A stretch of DNA of 64,000 nucleotides from positions 1 through 64,000 of the forward strand of contig CAVYTF010000018.1 in NCBI GenBank assembly GCA_963771435.1, written 5' to 3'. Within the stretch, counting starts at the first letter, position 1. Every line of letters begins with the position of its first letter. Shown piece by piece: positions 45,253 to 52,995 of the stretch. The DNA comes from CAVYTF01 sp963771435. Its GTDB lineage: Bacteria; Bacteroidota; Bacteroidia; Chitinophagales; Chitinophagaceae. Made by a program: the position numbers and the translations under genes. The notes below the pieces were generated by a model that was given only the letters and a program-made list of their open reading frames with translations, searched no databases and had not been told where the DNA came from.

Positions 45253-45330
45253 AATGGAGAATTGATAATGCAAAATTGAAAACTGGACAACTTTTAGTTA
45301 TTATCCATTGTCCATTATCAATTCTCCATT
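45253..45330. repeat. perfect 18-bp inverted repeat built from heptamers
   Basis: AATGGAGAATTGATAATG (45253-45270) is the exact reverse complement of CATTATCAATTCTCCATT (45313-45330). Both arms and part of the loop follow a 7-base phase (GAATGGA, GAATTGA on one side; ATTATCC, ATTGTCC, ATTATCA, ATTCTCC on the other). It lies between the convergent DUF3810 and dnaG genes and may act as a bidirectional terminator. Its right arm reaches the dnaG stop codon. Confidence 0.8.
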
Positions 45331-47248
45331 ACTTAAGTATTACCGTTCCCAGTTCTTTTGTCAACTGCACTTCTATATCTTTTAAATGTTTATGCAGTTC
45401 AATTAAACGCATCTGCTCTTCAAACGTTTTGGCTCGTTCAATGTCTTGCTGGTTCTGATCGAACATCTTCTTGATTTTCCTCAGCTTAAAATAATTAAGG
45501 CTCATCAAAACATCCTGCTTGCTGGTATCATTGGCCGTATTATTAACGATTTGCAACACCTCATCCCAACGACGGCTTAGCTCGTACGGGAACATCGTAA
45601 TATTCACCACCAACGTCCTGATGTTTATATTTTCATGATATAACAACGTTTTAGCAGTAGGCTCAAACCCTTGTGTGTACTGGCTTTTGTACAACTCATA
45701 AAGCTTGATCAGTTCCGGGCTTTCAAAGTCATATTGTTCCAGTTCTTCAAAAATATAATCAGCAATTTTCCTGTCTCCGTCCCATTCATTCAACCCATAT
45801 TCAAGCAACACACGCAGCACACTTCTTTCCTGTGCCTCATCTTGGTTTATAAGAAATGCTGTTTCTTCAGTCCCCTTTTTCTCTTGCTCGTTGCCGGTTT
45901 GTGCTTCTTCATAAGGCAATCGTTTCTCATCTTTCCTTACCTTTTCCTGCTTGTATTTATTGACAAGGTTCAGCAACCCTCCTTCATCTATCTTCAGCAA
46001 CGACGCGCATTGTCTCGTATATTCCTGTTGCTTGGTAAAATCCTCTGCCTTGTTTATTTTGCTCAGCGTTTCTGCTATCTGGTTCACCACTTCACTCTTC
46101 TTGCTCACATCATTCCCCACCTCTTTCATCATCACTTCCAACTGGAACAATATGAAGTCTCTCTTTTCCTTCGCAATAAAATCTGTAAACGCAGTCGCTC
46201 CAATTTTATTCACATAGCTGTCCGGGTCTTCATTGCCAGGAATCAGCACCAACTTCACATTCAGCCCTTCTTCTAACGCCATGTCCAGCCCGCGCAGCGC
46301 AGCTTTTATTCCCGCTGCATCACCATCATAAATGATCGTAAGGTTGTTCGTGTATTTCTTTACAAGCCGCAACTGGTCAGCCGTCAGCGACGTCCCCCCG
46401 CTTGCCACCACGTTCTCAATGCCCGCCTGGTGCAGCGATATCACATCTGTATAACCCTCCACCAGCAAACATTCATTCGCCTTATCGATCGCCTGCCTCG
46501 CAAAATAAGACCCATACAGTATCTTGCTTTTTACATATATCTCGTTCTCCGGCGTGTTGATATACTTCGGCGCCTTATCCGCCTTGCCTATCACCCTCGC
46601 CCCAAAACCAATGATCTTTCCCGTATTATTATGTATTGGGAAAATAATCCTCCCCCTGTAATTATCCACCAACTGCTCATTCCTGTTCGCCACCAAACCC
46701 GTGCGCAGCAACAGTTCCTGGCTAAACTGGTTCGCCAGCGCTGCCTTCGTAAAGCTATCCCGCCCCTCAGGGTTATACCCCAGTTGAAACCGTTCGATCA
46801 CATGCTCCCTGAAACCCCTTTCCCGCAGGTAGCTCGCCGCTATCGCCTGTCCTTCCTCCGTCTTCAGTTGCGCAGCAAAAAACTTTTGTGCAAACGCGTT
46901 AATAATATGCAGGCTCTCCGCCACCTGTTGCAGTTGCCGCGTTTCGTCGCTCACCTGCGTCTCCTCCACCTCCACGTTATAGCGCACCGCCAGCCATTTC
47001 ATCGCCTCCGTGTAGCTGTATTTTTCATGCTCCATCAAAAACGTGATCGTGTTCCCGCTCTTCCCGCACCCAAAGCATTTATAAATTTCCTTCGACGGCG
47101 ACACCGTAAACGACGGCGATTTCTCCCCATGAAACGGGCAGAGCCCCAGGTAGTTCGCACCCCTTTTTTTCAGGCGCACAAACTCCCCCACCACATCAAT
47201 AATATCAATGCGGCTGGTTATCTGCTGTATCGTTTGGGGCGAGATCAT
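45329..47248 (-). CDS. dnaG: DNA primase DnaG
   Basis: DnaG makes RNA primers at the replication fork. It has 639 residues. The CHC2 zinc ribbon (CPFHGEKSPSF to CFGCGKSG) is at residues 37-65, the catalytic core with RGRIIFPIHN near 200, and the Toprim domain with LLVEGYTDVI near 260 and IYDGDAAGIKAA near 310. The C-terminal helicase-interacting region is present. The ATG at 47248 (MISPQTIQQ) is favoured over one three codons earlier because the TACATTTG box overlaps the earlier one. Confidence 0.95.
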   Translation of the reverse strand: MISPQTIQQITSRIDIIDVVGEFVRLKKRGANYLGLCPFHGEKSPSFTVSPSKEIYKCFGCGKSGNTITFLMEHEKYSYTEAMKWLAVRYNVEVEETQVSDETRQLQQVAESLHIINAFAQKFFAAQLKTEEGQAIAASYLRERGFREHVIERFQLGYNPEGRDSFTKAALANQFSQELLLRTGLVANRNEQLVDNYRGRIIFPIHNNTGKIIGFGARVIGKADKAPKYINTPENEIYVKSKILYGSYFARQAIDKANECLLVEGYTDVISLHQAGIENVVASGGTSLTADQLRLVKKYTNNLTIIYDGDAAGIKAALRGLDMALEEGLNVKLVLIPGNEDPDSYVNKIGATAFTDFIAKEKRDFILFQLEVMMKEVGNDVSKKSEVVNQIAETLSKINKAEDFTKQQEYTRQCASLLKIDEGGLLNLVNKYKQEKVRKDEKRLPYEEAQTGNEQEKKGTEETAFLINQDEAQERSVLRVLLEYGLNEWDGDRKIADYIFEELEQYDFESPELIKLYELYKSQYTQGFEPTAKTLLYHENINIRTLVVNITMFPYELSRRWDEVLQIVNNTANDTSKQDVLMSLNYFKLRKIKKMFDQNQQDIERAKTFEEQMRLIELHKHLKDIEVQLTKELGTVILK

Positions 47249-47254
47249 CTCTTG

Positions 47255-47262
47255 CAAATGTA
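47255..47262 (-). promoter_or_regulatory. -7 box of dnaG, predicts leaderless start
   Basis: On the minus strand TACATTTG is followed by CAAGAG and then the ATG at 47248. Confidence 0.5.
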
Positions 47263-47405
47263 AGCTTTCAGGGGTCAGCTATCAGCAATTAGCCATCCGC
47301 CAGCAACCAATTATTTCTGCCATCCTCTTATAAATTGAAAGAGAGGACTGTTAAAGATCTTAATTTTCTCCTATTTATGCAACAGATTAATACAGTGTTA
47401 GTTAT

Positions 47406-47878
47406 GGTTACTCACGTTTATGACTAAGGGCACTCCAGTGTGCATTATGGTTACTCACGTTTATGACTAAAGGCACTGCAGTGTGCATTATGGTTACTCA
47501 CGTTTATGACTAAAGGCACTGCAGTGTGCAATATGGTACTTCCAGTTTTGGAAGTATGGCAATGCAGTGTGCAATATGGTACTTCCAGTTTTGGAAGTAT
47601 GGCGATGCAGTGTGCAGTATGGTACTGTAAGTTTTTACAATAGGGCACTGCAGTGTGCAGGATGGTACTGTAAGTTTTTACAATATGGCACTGCAGTGTG
47701 CGGGGTGGCATTGTAAGTTTTTACAATAGGGCATTGCAGTGTGCAGTATGGTACTGTAAGTTTATGCAATAGGACAATGCAGTGTGCGGGGTGGCACTGT
47801 AAGTTTTTACAATAGGGCATTGCAGTGTGCGGGATGGTACTGTAAGTTTTTACAATAGGGCACTGCAGTAAAAATGCT
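47406..47878. repeat. 43-nt tandem array, 11 units, each with a hairpin
   Basis: GG marks unit starts at 47406, 47449, 47492, 47535, 47578, 47621, 47664, 47707, 47750, 47793 and 47836, an exact 43-base period without indel. Each unit has an 8-base arm, a GTTT loop, an 8-base arm, and then a linker with the palindrome CACTGCAGTG. The arms fall in three types: TTACTCAC/ATGACTAA (units 1-3), TACTTCCA/TGGAAGTA (units 4-5) and TACTGTAA or CATTGTAA/TTACAATA (units 6-11). The last unit ends one base before the rnc stop codon. The array lies between rnc and dnaG, both on the minus strand. Confidence 0.92.
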
Positions 47879-48591
47879 TCAAATAGCCAATTTTTCTACC
47901 GCAAGCTGCGCCGCTATCTGGCTGGCGTCTTTTTTATTAAAAGCTTTGCCCTGTGCAATTCGCTCTCCGTCCAGCACCACGGCCATGGTAAAAACCCGCC
48001 TGCCGTTCTCCAATTTTTCATCGATCATCTCAAATCCAAAGTTTTGCCGTTCTTGCTTGCCCAGCCTATCAGCCGGTTTTTCAGGTTAATATCTATCTGC
48101 TCCAGGTCATCCACAAAAAGATAAGGCACAATTATACTATTCAGCACCCATTTTTTTGTTTTTACATAGCCTTTATCAAGATACACAGCGCCAACAAGGG
48201 CTTCCAATGTGTTGCCAAATATTTGGCTCCCTTTCAGGGCATTGTCCATTTTGTTGTAAAACGTGATCTTCTTAAGCCCCATTTTCACGGCAATATCATT
48301 CAGCTTCGTGCGGTTCACCATTTTGCTGCGCATCTCGGTAAGAAAACCCTCGCCTTTATAAGGGTAACGTTTAAACAAATAATCGGCAATAATGGCGCTG
48401 ATCAATGCATCGCCAAGGTATTCAAGGCGCTCATTGTTTTCATCGGCGCTTTCTTTAACAGAGCGGTGGCTTAGAGCAATGCGGTAAAGTGAGGAGTTGC
48501 CCGGTTTGATGCCGAGCAGGTTTTTCAATTGCTTTTCAAAAGAAGCTGAAGGCGCTTTTTTGCTAAGAATTTTTTTAAGGAGATTAGACAC
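47879..48591 (-). CDS. rnc: ribonuclease III (one frameshift)
   Basis: RNase III cleaves double-stranded RNA in rRNA maturation and mRNA turnover. The catalytic domain has the signature ERLEYLGDALIS near residue 54 and GNTLEALVGAVYLDKG near 125. The double-stranded RNA-binding domain continues in another frame after a missing T at about 48032 (KTLD then FEMIDEKLENG) and ends QIAAQLAVEKLAI. Joined length is about 238 residues, which is normal. It is the last gene of the acpP-fabF-rnc operon, a frequent arrangement. The hairpin array that follows directly is itself rich in inverted repeats. Confidence 0.93.
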
Positions 48592-48594
48592 AGG

Positions 48595-49845
48595 TTAAGC
48601 ATATTTTTTCACAATAACGCAGGCATTATGGCCGCCAAAGCCAAAAGTATTGCTCAACGCAGCTCTAACAGGGCGGCGCTGGGCTTTGTTAAAAGTAAAA
48701 TTAAGCCTTGGGTCAAGTTCGGGGTCATCAGTAAAATGATTGATCGTGGGTGGTATAATATCATCCACCGTGCTCATGATGCAGGAGATAGCTTCGATAA
48801 CGCCGGCCGCACCAAGACAGTGCCCCGTCATAGATTTTGTGGCGCTGATGTTCAGTTTATAAGCATGTTCGCCAAAAACAGTCATGATGGCTTTCACTTC
48901 AGGTACATCGCCCACCGGCGTAGAAGTGCCATGTGTATTAATATGATCAATATCTTCCGGTTTCATTTCAGCATCTTCCAATGCCGCAAGCATTGCAAGC
49001 CTTGCGCCCATACCTTCCGGATGAGACGCTGTGATATGGAAAGCATCGGCGCTTGCTCCGCCGCCTGCTATTTCACAATATATTTTTGCTCCTCTTGCAA
49101 GTGCGTGTTCCAGTTCTTCCAATATCAATACCCCAGCCGCTTCGCCCATTACAAAGCCATCGCGGTCTTTATCATACGGCCTTGATGCTATTTTTGGGTT
49201 ATCATTGTTTTCGCTCATGGCTTTCATAGCGTTAAAGCCGCCCACACCTGCTTCGGTTATAACAGCTTCGCTGCCACCTGTAACAATGATATCAGCTTTC
49301 CCTAAGCGCAGTAAATTAAAAGCTTCCATTATGCCGTTCGTGCTGCTCGCGCATGCGCTCACCACAGCAAAATTTGGCCCGCGCAGGTTGTGGCGCATGG
49401 ATATTTGGCCTGCGGCAATGTCCAATATCATTTTAGGAATAAAGAAGGGATTGAAACGTGGAGTACCATCCCCTCTTGCAAAATCCATCACCTCACTCTG
49501 GAAAGTAAATATGCCGCCGATGCCGCTGGCAAACACAACACCTACCCGGTCGGGGTTAACGTTTTCCTTGTTTAATCCTGCGTCCCGCATTGCTTCATCG
49601 CTTGCTACTAAAGCAAACTGGGTAAAGCGGTCTATTTTGCGGGCTTCTTTTCGTTCGAGGAATTGCGTGGGTTCAAAGCCTTTAACTTCACAGGCAAACC
49701 TTGTTTTAAATTTTGATGCATCAAACAAAGTAATATAATCCGCCCCCGAAACACCATCCACCAACCCTTTCCAAAAATCAGGAAGGTTATTTCCCAGGGG
49801 GGTAATGGCTCCAATGCCGGTTACAACTACTCTTTTTAACTGCAT
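48595..49845 (-). CDS. fabF: 3-oxoacyl-ACP synthase II
   Basis: FabF elongates acyl-ACP chains with malonyl-ACP. The 416 residues show the Cys-His-His triad in VSACASSTNGI (Cys near 165), NTHGTSTPVGD (His near 305) and SMTGHCLGAAG (His near 342). It lies between acpP and rnc with 90 and 3 bases of spacing, so the three genes form one transcription unit. Confidence 0.96.
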   Translation of the reverse strand: MQLKRVVVTGIGAITPLGNNLPDFWKGLVDGVSGADYITLFDASKFKTRFACEVKGFEPTQFLERKEARKIDRFTQFALVASDEAMRDAGLNKENVNPDRVGVVFASGIGGIFTFQSEVMDFARGDGTPRFNPFFIPKMILDIAAGQISMRHNLRGPNFAVVSACASSTNGIMEAFNLLRLGKADIIVTGGSEAVITEAGVGGFNAMKAMSENNDNPKIASRPYDKDRDGFVMGEAAGVLILEELEHALARGAKIYCEIAGGGASADAFHITASHPEGMGARLAMLAALEDAEMKPEDIDHINTHGTSTPVGDVPEVKAIMTVFGEHAYKLNISATKSMTGHCLGAAGVIEAISCIMSTVDDIIPPTINHFTDDPELDPRLNFTFNKAQRRPVRAALSNTFGFGGHNACVIVKKYA

Positions 49846-49935
49846 AAAACAAGCCTGTTTAAATGTTATAAATCCGCCTTAACGGTAACAAATGTTCCCG
49901 CAAAGGCGGATCGGATATAAAATAACGAAGCTGCG

Positions 49936-50172
49936 TTATTTAACGTGTTCTTCCAGGTAGGTAACAGCCTGACCAACAGTTGTGATGGTTTCGGCCTGTT
50001 CGTCAGGAATGGAGATGTTGAATTCTTTTTCAAATTCCATGATCAACTCTACAGTGTCCAATGAATCGGCGCCGAGGTCGTTTGTAAAAGAAGCTTCATT
50101 AGTTACTTCAGCTTCGTCCACGCCTAATTTATCTACTATAATTTTCTTTACTCTTGTTTCGATGTCTGACAT
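49936..50172 (-). CDS. acpP: acyl carrier protein
   Basis: A 78-residue acidic protein with the phosphopantetheine site DLGADSLDTVELIM (Ser37). It is the first gene of the acpP-fabF-rnc operon. A TATTTTTG box on the minus strand (50196-50203) ends 23 bases before the ATG. Confidence 0.97.
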   Translation of the reverse strand: MSDIETRVKKIIVDKLGVDEAEVTNEASFTNDLGADSLDTVELIMEFEKEFNISIPDEQAETITTVGQAVTYLEEHVK

Positions 50173-50195
50173 TTTTTTGAGTTTTTATTAGGCTG

Positions 50196-50203
50196 CAAAA
50201 ATA
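50196..50203 (-). promoter_or_regulatory. -7 box of the acpP-fabF-rnc operon
   Basis: On the minus strand TATTTTTG matches TAnnTTTG exactly, 23 bases before the acpP ATG. Confidence 0.55.
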
Positions 50204-50340
50204 TAATTTTTAGTCAATCCGCAATGAGATATATCTTTTTTGTTTTTTTAATTATATTTTTCTGCATGATGCTGTAGATACCAAAAGAATATATTATTTT
50301 TAAAAAAATCATTCACGATATAAAATAAACAACCATTTCG

Positions 50341-50787
50341 ATGCCGCTTAAAATTTTAGACTACGGAACCAAACAGTATAAAGAAATGCTCGAGCTGCGC
50401 AATACAATACTGCGCAAACCCCTTGGTCTTAGCTTTGACGGAGAGGACCTGTCTGATGAAAAAGATAATATCCTCATCGGCTGCTTTGAAGATGATAAGC
50501 TGGAAGCCTGTTGCATGTTGGTGCCAATTGATAAACACACCATCCAATTAAGGCAAATGGCAGTGTCCCATGCGTTGCAAGGGAAGGGCATCGGGCGTGT
50601 GCTTTTAGAGTTTGCAGAGAACATTGCGCGCGACAGGGGTTATAGCAAAATGATGATGCATGCGCGCGACACGGCTCTTGGGTTCTATGAAAGATCAGGA
50701 TATAAAATAGTAGGTGAAGAATTTATTGAAGTAAACATCCCTCATTTTGAAATGGAAAAAATGCTCCAAAAGGCAGTGATTATTTAA
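50341..50787 (+). CDS. GNAT-family N-acetyltransferase
   Basis: A 148-residue protein with GNAT motif A: LRQMAVSHALQGKGIGRVLL (acetyl-CoA pyrophosphate loop QGKGIG near residue 80), then MMMHARDTALGFYERSGYK, typical of the ElaA/YitI-like subgroup. The acceptor substrate is unknown. It overlaps the end of the convergent YcxB-like gene by eight bases. Confidence 0.85.
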   Translation: MPLKILDYGTKQYKEMLELRNTILRKPLGLSFDGEDLSDEKDNILIGCFEDDKLEACCMLVPIDKHTIQLRQMAVSHALQGKGIGRVLLEFAENIARDRGYSKMMMHARDTALGFYERSGYKIVGEEFIEVNIPHFEMEKMLQKAVII

Positions 50788-51253
50788 CGATCTTATTTTT
50801 TAGCAGATCCCTTACTGCGAACAAAGTATTATCATCCAGGTTGTCTTTTGGAATAAGAAAGAAAGATTTTGAGGTAAAATAGAGATGAAAAAAATTAGGG
50901 CTTTCAAAATAATTACTGAAGCTGCTCCAGTCCCAATCTACAAAGCCTCTTTCATTTTGCAGGCGAACATGTTTCTCATAAAAAAAGATAGTAAAGCTTT
51001 CTTTAAAGGTTTGTGCCTTTCTGTAGATGGTTCCCGGCAATATGAACCAGAATGACACCATCAGCATAAGCCATAAAAAAGAACTAAGTAAAAAAGGTTG
51101 CGGGCTTATTTTCTTAAAATAATAAAGCCCGGCGGCCACAATGGCAAACACATTCACCAAAATGATCAACCATTTTATCTCACTGCGTGAAATAAAATGG
51201 TAACGCAAAGCCTGTATCACTTTCTTTTTATCGTAACTAAAGCTAAACTGCAT
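50780..51253 (-). CDS. YcxB-like membrane protein
   Basis: A 157-residue protein starting MQFSFSYDKKKVIQALRYHF with two adjacent transmembrane helices (about residues 28-48 and 55-75). A C-terminal PH-like beta domain follows, with IFFYEKHVRLQNERGFVDWDW and FLIPKDNLDD. This is the layout of YcxB-like (PF14317-type) proteins, whose function is unknown. The ATG at 51253 is favoured over one ten codons upstream because the family begins there. Confidence 0.6.
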   Translation of the reverse strand: MQFSFSYDKKKVIQALRYHFISRSEIKWLIILVNVFAIVAAGLYYFKKISPQPFLLSSFLWLMLMVSFWFILPGTIYRKAQTFKESFTIFFYEKHVRLQNERGFVDWDWSSFSNYFESPNFFHLYFTSKSFFLIPKDNLDDNTLFAVRDLLKNKIVK

Positions 51254-51323
51254 AAAGCCGCTATAAGCTGCGAAAATAAGCAAAGCTTGTTCATATTAAT
51301 TTAAACTGAATGCTGCAAGCAAC

Positions 51324-51349
51324 AAAAAAACCGCTGTAAATACAGCGGC
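51324..51349 (-). terminator. rho-independent terminator of the PDZ gene
   Basis: On the minus strand GCCGCTGTATTTACAGCGG forms a 7- to 8-bp stem followed by seven T. Confidence 0.85.
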
Positions 51350-51382
51350 TCCCTTCAAGAAACTTTATAAACTTTAAGAACT

Positions 51383-52342
51383 TTACAGGTCTGCGCTCTT
51401 TAATTCTTTAGGAAATTTTACTTGTGCGGTTTGTGTTTTGCCATCGCGCTGATAAACGATAGTAAAGCTATCGCCGCCTTTTGCATCTTTCAAAACATTT
51501 TTCAGATCAGCAACAGATTTTACCGCGGTGCTGTTAATAGTAGTAATAATATCGTTTTCTTTTAACCCGGCTTTTGCGGCAGCCGCCTCATCATCATTTA
51601 CATCGGTTATTTTTACTCCATTACCATCTTCAGTGTCTTGCACTTCAATGCCCATGTGAGGTTTATTATTATTCCAGTTGTAGTTGTAATGGAAATTGCG
51701 CATGGGCGGCGTAAGGTAATTATAATTGTAACTCCTTTTCATGCCAAGATCCTGGTCTTTATTTTTGTCGAGCACTGCAAGGGTGTTATTCAGGCCGCCG
51801 TTCCTGAGGTAGGAAATGCTCACTTTATCCTCCGGATTGTAAGTGCCAACAGCTTTATACAGGTCGTCGGGATTGTGGATCGTTTCATCTCCCACTTTAG
51901 TAATTATGTCGTCCTTTTGCAGGCCGGCTTTTTCTGCTGCACTCCCTTTTGTTACATCAGTGATAGTAACGCCATTATCGGCCCTTTCAGACATCACGCC
52001 AAGAAGCGCTTTGTTAACGGGCCTCATGTCTTCTCTTAACATCTGCATCCCGCCGGGCGGCAATGGCGGCATTTGCTGCATGTCCATTTCAATGTGCGGC
52101 ATTCCGTCGTCAGGGATAATTTCAATATTGTCATCCTTAAATTCGGAAATAGGCTTGCCGTTCACGATTACCTTATCGCCGTCAACAACGATGGTAAGTT
52201 TTTCATTCGAACCGGCTTTTTTGTGGATGACGATGTTTTCATCCTTCTGCACGTTTGGCTCGTCTTCATATTGTGCGTTTGCCGTAAAGGCCGTAAAACC
52301 CAGCGCCAGCAAGGCTGCTGCGAGTTTGATCTTTGTATTCAT
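51383..52342 (-). CDS. exported protein with two PDZ domains
   Basis: A 319-residue protein with a signal peptide (residues 1-23, ending FTANAQ). Two PDZ domains are visible, at about residues 110-200 (LLGVMSERADNGVTITDV, AAEKAGLQKDDIITKVGDE) and 230-315 (MGIEVQDTEDGNGVKI, AKAGLKENDIITTINS). No protease domain is attached, unlike DegP. It probably binds C-termini of periplasmic proteins. It has its own terminator and no obvious partner in the window. Confidence 0.85.
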   Translation of the reverse strand: MNTKIKLAAALLALGFTAFTANAQYEDEPNVQKDENIVIHKKAGSNEKLTIVVDGDKVIVNGKPISEFKDDNIEIIPDDGMPHIEMDMQQMPPLPPGGMQMLREDMRPVNKALLGVMSERADNGVTITDVTKGSAAEKAGLQKDDIITKVGDETIHNPDDLYKAVGTYNPEDKVSISYLRNGGLNNTLAVLDKNKDQDLGMKRSYNYNYLTPPMRNFHYNYNWNNNKPHMGIEVQDTEDGNGVKITDVNDDEAAAAKAGLKENDIITTINSTAVKSVADLKNVLKDAKGGDSFTIVYQRDGKTQTAQVKFPKELKSADL

Positions 52343-52457
52343 TTTTAATTTGTTTTATTTGTACGAAAAATTTAGTAGTTCAAAACTAAGGAAGATTTTT
52401 AAATACGAATAGTTTCGGAAATGTTAAATTAGATGTAGATAAAATGATGATTGTAGT

Positions 52458-52979
52458 TTATTGGACAAAGAGATCAGCAGCAGTTATTTGATAAGTTTTT
52501 ACCGGCTGCCCTTGGTAGATCCCTTCATATAAAAATTTCATTCCGCATTTTTCTATCACTTTTAGCGAACCTAAATTTTCTATATATGCACGGGCTATAA
52601 TAATAGGCAAATGAAGTTGTTGAAAGCCATAGCTGATAGTACTTTTGGCCGCTTCTGTTGCATATCCTTTCCCCCAATACTTTTTCATTAAGCGGTAACT
52701 CAGGTCAATTTCTTTTTGTTCAATGATATATTTTAACCCGCACCAGCCGATAAATTCATTGTTCTCTTTTATATATAAGGCCCATCGTCCGTAATTATAT
52801 AATTTGTATTGAGGAAGAATTACTTCGTGTAAAGAATGTTTTATGGAATCCACTGTAGGTATGGGTTCATGAACATACTTTCTTACTTCTTCATCATTAT
52901 TTAATCCAAATAAAAGTGAAGCGTCAGCGGTAGTAAACTCACGGAAAACTAAGCGTTTTGAATAGAAAATATCATTCAT
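52458..52979 (-). CDS. GNAT acetyltransferase, RimJ/RimL-like
   Basis: A 173-residue protein starting IFYSKRLVFREFTTADASLL, with motif A KYWGKGYATEAAKSTISYGF and motif B ENLGSLKVIEKCGMKF, as in the RimJ/RimL group that modifies N-terminal or side-chain amines. The substrate is unknown. It starts 17 bases after the alaS stop on the same strand, so it is probably cotranscribed. Confidence 0.85.
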   Translation of the reverse strand: MNDIFYSKRLVFREFTTADASLLFGLNNDEEVRKYVHEPIPTVDSIKHSLHEVILPQYKLYNYGRWALYIKENNEFIGWCGLKYIIEQKEIDLSYRLMKKYWGKGYATEAAKSTISYGFQQLHLPIIIARAYIENLGSLKVIEKCGMKFLYEGIYQGQPVKTYQITAADLFVQ

Positions 52980-52995
52980 CGATTTTGTAGCTGAA

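Noticed and set aside
45671..47263. Long plus-strand frames opposite dnaG
   Set aside because: They are antisense shadows of dnaG. The protein on the minus strand has all primase motifs.
47406..47878. CRISPR array
   Set aside because: The whole 43-base unit is repeated and there are no unique spacers of constant length between identical repeats. No cas gene is in the window. The same holds for the 41-base and 21-base arrays.
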